Part shown: positions 6,820 to 14,711 of the stretch, piece after piece
Layout of the letters: every line of letters begins with the position of its first letter
How positions within the stretch are numbered: position 1 is the first letter of the stretch
Assembly (NCBI RefSeq): GCF_949287625.1
Contig: NZ_CASEGO010000030.1
Location: forward strand, 1-24,344
DNA length: 24,344 nt
Direction of reading: 5' to 3'
Origin: an uncultured Brachyspira sp.
GTDB taxonomy: Bacteria > Spirochaetota > Brachyspiria > Brachyspirales > Brachyspiraceae
Made by a program: the position numbers and the translations under genes
The notes under the pieces: model-generated
Told to the model about the DNA's origin: nothing
The model's input: only the letters and a program-made list of their open reading frames with translations
The model's database searches: none

Positions 6820-8721
6820 ATGATAATATTATTTTATATAATAACTATATTATTTATAGTTTCATTTGTGTATATAATTAAATCAGATAAAGATATTTTT
6901 TATATATCTTTGAATAATAAAAAAGAAACATTTATTTTAATATTATTTTGTTTAACTTCATCAGTATCACAGATTATACTTTTAAATAGCAATTATCCTT
7001 ATATAGGTCATGATTATGCCCAGATAGAGGCTAGGGCTATGAGTATGTTTTTGTATTATCAGAATAATGGACTTGATATAGAATGGGCTTCTCCTTTATT
7101 TGGAGGCGGGCTTTTGAGTTATGCTAATCCTAATTGGCATCAATATTCGCCTTTGTATTTTCTTACTTTAATTATGCCTTTTTGGTATAGTTATAATGTA
7201 CTTACTTTTTTGTTCTCTATTATTGGTTTTATGTCGGTATATGTTCTTCTTAAAAAGGATTTTAATTTTAATTTTATTAGTTCTTTAACAGGTGCTGTAT
7301 TTTTTTCCTGCACTGGTTATTATATTTATCACCTTAAAGCAGGTCATTGGACATTTATATATCACCCGCTAACTGCATTTATTGTTTTTATATTTTTTTC
7401 TAATACTATATCAAAGTTAAGATTTAGTTTTATTATTAGAATATTATCTGGTGCTTTAATTTTTTCTGCTATGATATTTGGAGGTGCAATTCACACAATA
7501 TTTTTCTATACTTGTTTTGTATTATTGGGTGCTGCTGTAATATTTTTTAAACTGGATTTTAATTTTGTAAAAAAATGTATAGCTGTAATACTTTCTGTAT
7601 TATTATCTTTTATTTTAAGTTTATCAAGGCTTATTCCCATATTTATTTTGGCTTCAAAAATAGATAGGGGTAAACTTATGGTTGATAATGTTCCTTTTTA
7701 TAAAATATTTGAAGTAATTTATTATGATTTTATTTTATCTGTTGTATCTTTTTTTGAAAAATTCTTTTTATTAAATATATTTTTTAATATTAGATATTCT
7801 GGTATTTTAGAAAAAGACCTATCTCTGCCTTTTATTATGATTCCTATGATAATAGCAATACTTATCATTAATAGGAAAAATATTAAAGATAACTTAATTA
7901 ATTTAACAAAAATTGATAAATTTAGAATTATACTATTTATAATTTGGTTTTATTTAGTTTTTGATATTCACTATGATAAAGGTATCATTAATAGTTTATT
8001 TCCTTTTTTAAAGAAAATGAATTTATATTTAAGGATATCTTCTGTATTAATAATTCCTTTTTCTATATTTTTATCATATTTATTGAATAGGTATAAATTG
8101 TTCTCTGATAAAAAAACTGTAATATTATTGCTGTTATTAAATATATATGCAGTTATTTTCTTTTTATATAAACATGCAGATACATTTAATAATGATAATG
8201 GATTTCATAATATTAATATTAAAATAGGTATGGAGGTTTGGGATAAAATTAATAATTTAGGAAGTAATAATCATTATAGTGTAGATAGTATATTATCATT
8301 TAATGAACAAGATGATAAATACAGACAAAAATTATTAGAGCAATTTATTAGTAATAATTCTTCAAATTTGTATTCTTCAAGATTTCCTTATGAGCCTATA
8401 TACGGTTACGTACTTGAGACTTTTGAGCCTAAAGAAGAAGGTTCTATATATAAAACAAATGATAATCATTATAATTTTACACACCCAAACAGTTTAATAT
8501 TTTTTGATGATAATTATAAACAATTTACAGGGTTTACTTTAGAACAAAAAGATGATTTGGAAAAATTTGCTTCATTTAAAAAAGTAGATTGGAAGCTTCC
8601 TAAAATATTTTATACAGCTAATGATATTTCTCTTTATTCACATATAGTTGTTTTTGCTTTATTAGCTGTACTTATAGTTATAAATATTATATATTATTTT
8701 GTATATAGAAAAAATGCTTAA
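6820..8721 (+). CDS. Large multi-pass GT-C/YfhO-like membrane glycosyltransferase
   Basis: The 633-residue protein has about 12-14 hydrophobic segments. After the second membrane segment comes a loop with YIGHDYAQIEARAM (Asp65, Glu70), the acidic first-loop signature expected of GT-C enzymes. It is followed by WASPLFGGGLLSYANPNWHQYSPLYFL, a pattern reminiscent of YfhO-type proteins. Residues about 455-600 form a soluble, probably external region, and a final helix near 607-627 anchors the C-terminus with RKNA inside. GGAAG right at the upstream stop gives the SD and the gap to the GtrB-like gene is 8 nt, so the two form an operon. I infer that it uses the polyprenyl-P-sugar made by its partner to decorate LOS, a glycan or a protein outside. 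Weak sequence conservation makes the exact family uncertain. Confidence 0.65.
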   Translation: MIILFYIITILFIVSFVYIIKSDKDIFYISLNNKKETFILILFCLTSSVSQIILLNSNYPYIGHDYAQIEARAMSMFLYYQNNGLDIEWASPLFGGGLLSYANPNWHQYSPLYFLTLIMPFWYSYNVLTFLFSIIGFMSVYVLLKKDFNFNFISSLTGAVFFSCTGYYIYHLKAGHWTFIYHPLTAFIVFIFFSNTISKLRFSFIIRILSGALIFSAMIFGGAIHTIFFYTCFVLLGAAVIFFKLDFNFVKKCIAVILSVLLSFILSLSRLIPIFILASKIDRGKLMVDNVPFYKIFEVIYYDFILSVVSFFEKFFLLNIFFNIRYSGILEKDLSLPFIMIPMIIAILIINRKNIKDNLINLTKIDKFRIILFIIWFYLVFDIHYDKGIINSLFPFLKKMNLYLRISSVLIIPFSIFLSYLLNRYKLFSDKKTVILLLLLNIYAVIFFLYKHADTFNNDNGFHNINIKIGMEVWDKINNLGSNNHYSVDSILSFNEQDDKYRQKLLEQFISNNSSNLYSSRFPYEPIYGYVLETFEPKEEGSIYKTNDNHYNFTHPNSLIFFDDNYKQFTGFTLEQKDDLEKFASFKKVDWKLPKIFYTANDISLYSHIVVFALLAVLIVINIIYYFVYRKNA

Positions 8722-8741
8722 TATTGAAATATTGATGATTC

Positions 8742-8801
8742 AAAAAATAAGAGGCTTTATTAATATTTAATAATAATAAATAATTAATAAAGCCCCTTAT
8801 T
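8742..8801 (-). terminator. Strong intrinsic terminator after the TPR gene
   Basis: Arms of 18 nt (8784-8801 and 8746-8763) pair with one G-U on the minus strand around a 20-nt loop, and a T-run follows (8747-8742). It ends the nusB-TPR transcript. On the plus strand the wobble is an A-C mismatch and no T-run follows, so it is mainly a minus-strand terminator. Confidence 0.8.
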
Positions 8802-8853
8802 AAAAGATTGTAGGATTAAAATATTTAACCTTCTAAAACTAATTATCTTAGAA

Positions 8854-10749
8854 TCAATTATTATACATCAGTTCTTTTTTTGTCAAAACCTGTCTCAAAC
8901 CGTCTTTAGCCTGAGAATCGCTGCCGTTATAGCTTAATGCATTTCTATAGCTTTCTTCTGCATTATCAAGCTCATTCATTCTATAATAACATTTACCCAA
9001 AGCTAAATTAATATCAAATAAATCTCTCTTTGATGATGCAGAGTTTAAAGCCTCATTATAAGCATATATAGCATCATTATATTGAAGCCTTCTATAAGAG
9101 AAAGACCCATAAAGCATGTAATTTTCTACACTAGGAGACATTTCTACAAGCTGTCTGTAATAAGCTGTAGCATCATTATAAGAGCGTATCTCTTCCATCA
9201 TAGTAGCTAATGTTATCCAAGCATTTTCTCTTACTAATGTTGTATTGTTTTCATCATTTGCTGCTATAAGCAAAGATTCTTTTGATTTTTCATAATCTTT
9301 AGTTTTATAGTAAAGCATTCCAGCTCTGTATATACTTTCTCTGTCTTTAGGATATTTTGAAAGTGTATAATTATAATAATTTAATGCCTCATTATTATTT
9401 CCTATGCTTTCATAATAAATAGCAAGCGTTCTGCTTGGAAAGGCATTACCTACCTCTTCAGCAATAGAATCTTTTAATAATTTAATGCCTCTGTCAGAAT
9501 TACCATAGTATAATTCCAACTCACCAAGTCTAGGCATAAATATAGCATTATTAGTTTCTATTTTGTATATTTCCTGATAATATTTAAGAGAAGGTAAAAA
9601 ATCTTTTTGTCTGTATGTTATATCTCCAAGTCTCTCTAATGCAGTTTTATAGAGATCATCTTTATTGTCAGCCATTATAATTTTTTTATAATTAGCCTCT
9701 GCTTCTTTTAACATACTTCCTTTATAGTATGCATTAGCAAGAAGTCCAGTAGCTTCATAAGTATTGGTATAATCTTTCATTTTTGTTAATTTCAAATAAT
9801 ATTTAATGGCTCTGTCATAGGCATTTTCTTTTTCGTATAATTCACCCAAAGCAAGTATAGTATCAATATCATTAGGGTTTTGCTCCAGTATTTGTTCATA
9901 TACTTTTTTTATGCCGTCATAATCTTCAACCTGCTCATATATTTTTACAAGTCTTCGTATAGAGTCTGGCTTAGTATCAGAATTAACTAAACTTTTTAAA
10001 TACATTTCTATAGCACTGTCAGTATCTCCAGATATTACATAAATATCTCCAAGTATTGTAGCAGCTTTATCGGCATATTCACCTTTGCTTCTTCGTACTA
10101 ATTTACTTAAAGTATCATAAGCAACACTCTGAAAACCTTCATTAAGTGCTATTAAACCAACATAAAATAATGCTTCATCGCTTTCTTCCAAAGATAATAC
10201 TCTTTCATAATATCCCTTTGCCAAACGAGGCAAGTTTCTTTCCATATAAAAACGTCCCAAAGTAAGAAGGCTAGGTATATAATTGCTGTTTATAGATAAT
10301 GAAGTTTCTAATGAAGTTAAGGCTTCATCATACATCTCTTTTTCTAAATATGATATTCCTAGATTATGTTTAAGTTTTTCATCTAAATACAATGAATTTG
10401 TCATAGTATTAAATATTTTTATAGCATTATCATAATCTTCAGTTTCATTATATATTTGACCAAGCAGTATATTTGCTTCATACTGTTTTTTAGGGTCTAT
10501 AGTTGTACTTATTTCTTTTTTTAGTATAGATTTAGCTTTATTGTAGTCTTTATTTTTATAGTATTCTTTTGCCAAAGTGTAATCATCAGCAGCCTGAGAG
10601 GTTAACCTTACTTTACCCTGCATTATTGCTACATTTAATGATATTATAGCTATAAAACCTAAAGCACCTATACATAATATAAAAACCACCATTTGAAGAT
10701 TTTTATATTTAGCTAGTCTTCTATTGTATGTCTTCTTCCTGTATACCAT
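8854..10749 (-). CDS. Membrane-anchored tetratricopeptide-repeat protein
   Basis: The 631-residue protein has a basic N-terminus (MVYRKKTYNRRLAKYKN), one membrane helix at about residues 18-43, and then TPR repeats to the end. Clear units include DYTLAKEYYKNKDYNKAKSI, NLGISYLEKEMYDEAL, LGELYEKENAYDRAIKYYLK and LGKCYYRMNELDNAEESYRN. About 14-16 repeats fit the length. The basic side before the helix puts the TPR domain in the periplasm. TPR arrays are protein-binding scaffolds; the partner here is unknown. The start overlaps the 3' end of nusB by 29 nt, so the two are co-transcribed and probably translationally coupled. A GGGAT before the ATG is a weak SD; no better start precedes the membrane helix. 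Cell-envelope assembly is an inference only. Confidence 0.85.
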   Translation of the reverse strand: MVYRKKTYNRRLAKYKNLQMVVFILCIGALGFIAIISLNVAIMQGKVRLTSQAADDYTLAKEYYKNKDYNKAKSILKKEISTTIDPKKQYEANILLGQIYNETEDYDNAIKIFNTMTNSLYLDEKLKHNLGISYLEKEMYDEALTSLETSLSINSNYIPSLLTLGRFYMERNLPRLAKGYYERVLSLEESDEALFYVGLIALNEGFQSVAYDTLSKLVRRSKGEYADKAATILGDIYVISGDTDSAIEMYLKSLVNSDTKPDSIRRLVKIYEQVEDYDGIKKVYEQILEQNPNDIDTILALGELYEKENAYDRAIKYYLKLTKMKDYTNTYEATGLLANAYYKGSMLKEAEANYKKIIMADNKDDLYKTALERLGDITYRQKDFLPSLKYYQEIYKIETNNAIFMPRLGELELYYGNSDRGIKLLKDSIAEEVGNAFPSRTLAIYYESIGNNNEALNYYNYTLSKYPKDRESIYRAGMLYYKTKDYEKSKESLLIAANDENNTTLVRENAWITLATMMEEIRSYNDATAYYRQLVEMSPSVENYMLYGSFSYRRLQYNDAIYAYNEALNSASSKRDLFDINLALGKCYYRMNELDNAEESYRNALSYNGSDSQAKDGLRQVLTKKELMYNN

Positions 10750-11284
10750 CTAAAATCCCATTAACAAATTTATAAGAATCTTTATCACTAAACATTTTAG
10801 CGATTTCGACTGCCTCATCTATAACTACAGATTTAGGTATGTCTTTTAAAAATATTAAAGAATATATAGACATTCTGATAATAGATTTGTCTACATATTG
10901 TATTCTCTTTATGTCCCAGTTGTTAGAATATTTTTCTATTAAGCTGTCTATTCTCTCTAAATTTTTTATAGTTCCTTCCACTAAATTTCTTGTAAATGCA
11001 AATATATTTTCAGGTATTTTTTTATCATAATCAAAATCTAAAATATCATTTATACTTATTTTTCTTTCATTAATTTCATAAGAATATAAAGACATTACAG
11101 CATATATTCTTGCCTGTCTTCTGGCTCCGTAGGAAGATAAATCCAAGTCTTTAATATTTTCTTTGTTTTTGGATTTAACTATCATTTTCTTTTTTACTGC
11201 TTTTCTAGGAGCATTATCTGAAACCTCTTCTTCGTTTGTATTTTCTGTGTTGTCAATATTTTTTATCTCTTTTTCTTCAGACAT
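10721..11284 (-). CDS. nusB: Transcription antitermination factor NusB
   Basis: The NusB fold begins near residue 51 of 187: YGARRQARIYAVMSLYSYE (the RNA-binding arginine-rich helix), then NWDIKRIQYVDKSIIRMSIYSLIFLKDIP, VVIDEAVEIAKMFSDKDSYKFVNGILDGI. These are the classic NusB blocks. NusB joins NusE (S10) on boxA RNA to support rRNA transcription. Unusual is an N-terminal extension of about 50 residues, first acidic (EEKEIKNIDNTENTNEEE) and then Lys-rich. The ATG at 11284 is kept because the frame is continuous and an AGG lies about 10 nt upstream, but an internal start such as Met34 would give a protein nearer the usual length. Its 3' end overlaps the TPR gene. A 7-bp inverted repeat (11326-11341) lies in its leader. 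Confidence 0.9.
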   Translation of the reverse strand: MSEEKEIKNIDNTENTNEEEVSDNAPRKAVKKKMIVKSKNKENIKDLDLSSYGARRQARIYAVMSLYSYEINERKISINDILDFDYDKKIPENIFAFTRNLVEGTIKNLERIDSLIEKYSNNWDIKRIQYVDKSIIRMSIYSLIFLKDIPKSVVIDEAVEIAKMFSDKDSYKFVNGILDGIQEEDIQ

Positions 11285-11423
11285 ATTTATAAACCTATAA
11301 ATTAATAATTTTCTTCTATATTTTTAATCTTTTTAAAGATTTTCGGAATATATATTATAAAAATGATTTTGCCTAATATTTTTATTTATTAAAAAATTAG
11401 TGTAAATAATAGATGTTTTTTAA

Positions 11424-11457
11424 AATAAAAAAGGCTATAGTCTAAAACTACAGCCTT
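11424..11457 (-). terminator. Intrinsic terminator after adk
   Basis: On the minus strand AAGGCTGTAGT, a 5-nt loop and ACTATAGCCTT make an 11-bp stem with one G-U pair, followed by TTTTTTATTTT. It lies about 20 nt past the adk stop. Confidence 0.85.
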
Positions 11458-11477
11458 AACAATTAAATAATTATATC

Positions 11478-12035
11478 TTACAGTGAATCTAATTCTTTTT
11501 TTATTCTAGCATATACTTCTTCTGGTGTTCCTACACTTTCTATTTTTATTATTTTTGCTTTGCCGTTATAATAATCAAGCACAGGTTTACTTTGACTTTC
11601 AAATACTTTTAATCTGTTTTTTATAGTTTCTTCATTATCATCTGCACGGCCTCTTTTTAAAAGTCTGTCTATTATTATCTCTTCAGAAGCAAATATATCT
11701 ATAACAGCACTTATTTTATAATTTAGGCTGTCAAGTATAGATGATAATTCTTTTGCCTGTTCCATAGTTCTAGGAAATCCATCGAGCATAAAACCGTTTT
11801 TACAATCATCTTTGGTTATTCTTGCTTTAAGCATATCAATAACCAAACTATCTGGTACTAATTCACCCTTATCCATATAAGATTTTGCGGTTTTACCTAG
11901 TTCTGTACCATTAGAAATATTTTCTCTTAGCATATCACCTGTAGCAATATGTGCTATAGAATAATCTTTTTCTATTAAAGCAGATTGAGTTCCTTTACCT
12001 ACGCCGGGAGCTCCTATAAAAATTATATTAAGCAT
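11478..12035 (-). CDS. adk: Adenylate kinase (short-LID form)
   Basis: Adenylate kinase converts ATP + AMP to 2 ADP. The P-loop GAPGVGKGT is at residues 8-16, the AMP-site segment IATGDMLRENISNGTELGK follows, then the GFMLDGFPRTMEQA block. The lid is short (LLKRGRADDNEETIKNRL), with no zinc-binding Cys4 insert, so at 185 residues this is the short form rather than the usual ~214-residue bacterial type. The start is ATG 12035, with AGGAG 7 nt upstream; a frame extension to ATG 12056 (MLFRSCN) has no SD and would run close to the promoter. It has its own promoter (12067-12094) and terminator (11424-11457), so it is a single-gene transcript. Cytoplasmic. Confidence 0.95.
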   Translation of the reverse strand: MLNIIFIGAPGVGKGTQSALIEKDYSIAHIATGDMLRENISNGTELGKTAKSYMDKGELVPDSLVIDMLKARITKDDCKNGFMLDGFPRTMEQAKELSSILDSLNYKISAVIDIFASEEIIIDRLLKRGRADDNEETIKNRLKVFESQSKPVLDYYNGKAKIIKIESVGTPEEVYARIKKELDSL

Positions 12036-12066
12036 ATTACAACTCCTAAAAAGCATTATTATTAGT

Positions 12067-12094
12067 AGTATAGTAAATAATACATTTTTGTCAA
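12067..12094 (-). promoter_or_regulatory. Sigma70-type promoter for adk
   Basis: Minus strand TTGACA (12094-12089), 16-nt spacer, TATACT (12072-12067). The predicted start is about 25 nt before the adk ATG at 12035, which leaves just the SD site in the leader. Confidence 0.65.
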
Positions 12095-12146
12095 ATTTAT
12101 TTTAAAAAATAATGTTATTTATTGATTTTTTATATGATGAATATTG

Positions 12147-13754
12147 TTACCACCGCCATGAATACATTATATTTGCTCCGCTGTATCCTGCGTTAAATGA
12201 TAATTCCTCTACAGCAAAGTTGCTTTCATTTATCCAAAGCATATAATATATACCAGTAGTTAGTGCAAATGCCCCAGTAAGCACCATTCCTGCTATATAT
12301 ATATTCATAGCAGTATTATATGTTCTTAAATCTACTTCTGGTCGGTTAGCAACATTTTGATATTGATTATAGTATTTTACCATTGTAGAATCTAATATTT
12401 CACCTGCATATACATAAGTACCTATTGAAAATATGGCACTGGCTATAGTTAGTCCGAAAAATATTTTTGTGTTTCTTTCATAATTTTTAAATATTTTATC
12501 AGCCAATGTAGGTTCTTTAAATTTTTTCATATTTGGGGTAAGATTAAGAGAATTGGTGCTGTCTACAGTAAATGTACCGTAATAATCTATATAGTTTGTA
12601 TTTGTTATTTTTAGAGAATATGTACCAAAGCCAAAATATCTATTTATTACATTAGTTGGTGTTTCTTTTATACCATTTATAACTACTGAACTTTCTTCTT
12701 CTCCCGGTATATTTATCTGTACTCTGGCAGCATTTGTAAGTTCGTCTAATGTGAATTGAAGGAGTATATTTTCATTAGGATTTTCAAATGAAAGCATAGT
12801 ATCTATAGTTTCATAAGCTTCTTTTTTGATAGTAAACCTATGGCTGTTTGTTGTAAGTGCTGGAACATATAATGTATCGCCGCTTTTTCCTACAAATATG
12901 TCATCAACATAAACAAAAGAGTCAGGAGGGCTTACATCTATTGCTATAATTCCTGTTTTATCTAAATAGCTTATTCTATTTGCTATTTCTAAAGCATAAT
13001 TTGGAACTTGTTCATCTATTCTCGCTTCAGGTACTGTCATGGAATATGAAGTTATCTTTCTATCTTTGATATATGCTACATATGTTACTACATTAATATT
13101 GGGTCTTTTATATTCAACAGTTCCGAATATTGCTATATCAGAGTTTCTAGTAAATACATATTTTTTTATGTCATCTCCGAAATATTCATAATAGTTTTTT
13201 CCTATATCTACTTTTTGAATAAAATCATTAGTACCTTTTAGTATTACATTAGTTCCGTTGTAGTCAAATATCATTTCATTAGTCTGAAGTACAAATCCTT
13301 TAGTTTCAGGTGTTATTAATTTTACATTGCTTCGTACCTCTCCCCAGTTGGTATAAGTTGTATATTCATAATTTGTTATTATAGTAATATTTGTTCCTTC
13401 TTGTCTGCTTGTGTATGTTATATTTGTAAATTGGAATACTTTATAATCATATGCTCTTTCAAAGTCTATGGGGGTAATTGTATAATTTGTTTCAGACTGG
13501 AGTCTTATTGTTTTATTATATTCTAACTGATTGGCTATTGCATCTGCTACAGCAAATGTAATATAATTGTAGTTTGTATTATCGCTTATATTTGTATATA
13601 TATAGATATCTATTTTTGCAGTTTCTGAAGTTGTATAGTATGGTCTTACTTCCTCTATTTTTATTGGTTTTCCTCCAAATGGGCAGAGCGGTACTGATGC
13701 AAATAATAATATTAATAATAATTTGATAATTTCTTTTCTATACATATATTCCAT
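12147..13754 (-). CDS. PEGA-domain envelope protein with C-terminal membrane helices
   Basis: The 535-residue protein starts with a hydrophobic export signal (KEIIKLLLILLFASVPLC). Residues about 40-260 are Thr/Tyr/Asn-rich beta structure with a segment (NYITFAVADAIANQL; IFGTVEYKRPNINVVTYVAYI) that vaguely recalls CsgG/TolB-like periplasmic domains. A PEGA domain lies at about 267-325 (IAIDVSPPDSFVYVDDIFVG), and a second PEGA-like unit at about 345-400 (VQINIPGEEESSVVINGIKE). Two hydrophobic helices follow at about 431-450 and 484-506. PEGA domains are extracytoplasmic and often bind the cell wall or other envelope components. Cys24 after PL is a poor lipobox, so lipidation is unlikely. ATG 13754 lacks a clear SD; ATG 13745 follows GGAAT closely and is an alternative. 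Function is unknown; envelope sensing or structure is inferred. Confidence 0.65.
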   Translation of the reverse strand: MEYMYRKEIIKLLLILLFASVPLCPFGGKPIKIEEVRPYYTTSETAKIDIYIYTNISDNTNYNYITFAVADAIANQLEYNKTIRLQSETNYTITPIDFERAYDYKVFQFTNITYTSRQEGTNITIITNYEYTTYTNWGEVRSNVKLITPETKGFVLQTNEMIFDYNGTNVILKGTNDFIQKVDIGKNYYEYFGDDIKKYVFTRNSDIAIFGTVEYKRPNINVVTYVAYIKDRKITSYSMTVPEARIDEQVPNYALEIANRISYLDKTGIIAIDVSPPDSFVYVDDIFVGKSGDTLYVPALTTNSHRFTIKKEAYETIDTMLSFENPNENILLQFTLDELTNAARVQINIPGEEESSVVINGIKETPTNVINRYFGFGTYSLKITNTNYIDYYGTFTVDSTNSLNLTPNMKKFKEPTLADKIFKNYERNTKIFFGLTIASAIFSIGTYVYAGEILDSTMVKYYNQYQNVANRPEVDLRTYNTAMNIYIAGMVLTGAFALTTGIYYMLWINESNFAVEELSFNAGYSGANIMYSWRW

Positions 13755-13771
13755 TTTTGTTTTTATTATTA

Positions 13772-13800
13772 ATTCTATATTAAAAAATATCTTTTATCAA
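13772..13800 (-). promoter_or_regulatory. Probable promoter for the PEGA gene
   Basis: Minus strand TTGATA (13800-13795), 17-nt spacer, TAGAAT (13777-13772); each hexamer matches consensus at five of six positions. It lies about 20 nt upstream of the PEGA gene start. Confidence 0.5.
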
Positions 13801-13955
13801 TAGCAGCTATTTTATAATTTGGCTTTATAAATATCAATAGATTAGACTTGAAGTAAGACTATTTTACTGATTATTTTAGTAATTAAATATAGTTTATAAA
13901 TTAGCTTTTTAAAACTGCATATATCAAAATAAAAATTCATCTTGATAAAATATAA

Positions 13956-14633
13956 TTATTTAAAAATATCATTAGTAGCATCATACCAAAATACAAAGTC
14001 CAAATATTCCATAGGTATTTTTTCGCTTTTTGAATATTCAACTAGATTTGATTCACAGCTTAGATAATTATTTTTTGTAAGGCTTGTTTTAGGCGTCATA
14101 CCTTCAGGCAGAATGCTCAGCTTATCCATTACACGCATTATATGTCTGTCAAGTATGGCGATTTTTTGTCCGAAACCTATATTTCTAAGAAAATGACTAG
14201 CCTCTTTAAGTCCATATCCTTTAACTTCTTTAGCAAGCTCATTTCTTAATTCTACCATAGTATCATTTTTTAAAGCTTCATTGATTCTGTCTTTTAATAC
14301 AAACTTTTCATTAGGAAAATAAATCTTTCTGGCAAGCACTATATTTTCAGCCTTCATATTATGAAATCTTACATGCTTAATAAGTATATTAGCTACTTTT
14401 TCAGTACTTCCTTTGAAAAGCAAATTATTATTATACAAATCAATTATAGCAGCAGCCCCGCTTCTAGCCTTTGTCTGAGGCGTACATATACAAAATGCAA
14501 GTTCAGCAAAAAGTCTTTTATCATTATCTCTTTTAAAAACCCTCTCAAAATATTCAAGTCTTCTTTTCATTCTCTCATGAAGAACTTTATCTTTATATAT
14601 TCCCATCAAATGTTTAGCATATTCCTTATCCAT
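13956..14633 (-). CDS. ogg: 8-oxoguanine DNA glycosylase/AP lyase, Ogg2 (HhH-GPD) type
   Basis: The 225-residue protein is a HhH-GPD glycosylase of the archaeal-type Ogg2 family. The hairpin block VKGYGLKEASHFLRNIGFG holds the catalytic Lys143, and IAILDRHIMRVM holds the catalytic Asp162. The early AELAFCICTPQTKARSG segment and the C-terminal FVFWYDATNDIFK end also fit. It removes 8-oxoguanine from DNA and nicks the abasic site by beta-elimination, limiting oxidative mutagenesis. The length is close to the roughly 210-residue norm. GAGG 6-7 nt before the ATG supports the start. It is preceded by the lipoprotein gene on the same strand, with a 78-nt gap. No iron-sulfur Cys cluster is present, which separates it from Nth/MutY. 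Confidence 0.88.
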   Translation of the reverse strand: MDKEYAKHLMGIYKDKVLHERMKRRLEYFERVFKRDNDKRLFAELAFCICTPQTKARSGAAAIIDLYNNNLLFKGSTEKVANILIKHVRFHNMKAENIVLARKIYFPNEKFVLKDRINEALKNDTMVELRNELAKEVKGYGLKEASHFLRNIGFGQKIAILDRHIMRVMDKLSILPEGMTPKTSLTKNNYLSCESNLVEYSKSEKIPMEYLDFVFWYDATNDIFK

Positions 14634-14711
14634 AATCAGCCTCTAAAACTAAAAATATTATTAGACTGATGATACTACTATATAAATTAAATTTCAATAT
14701 ATAAAATTTTA

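Noticed and set aside
12036..12056. Upstream ATG adding seven residues to adenylate kinase
   Set aside because: It has no SD and would leave almost no leader after the promoter. The internal ATG has AGGAG at 7 nt and gives the standard adenylate kinase N-terminus.
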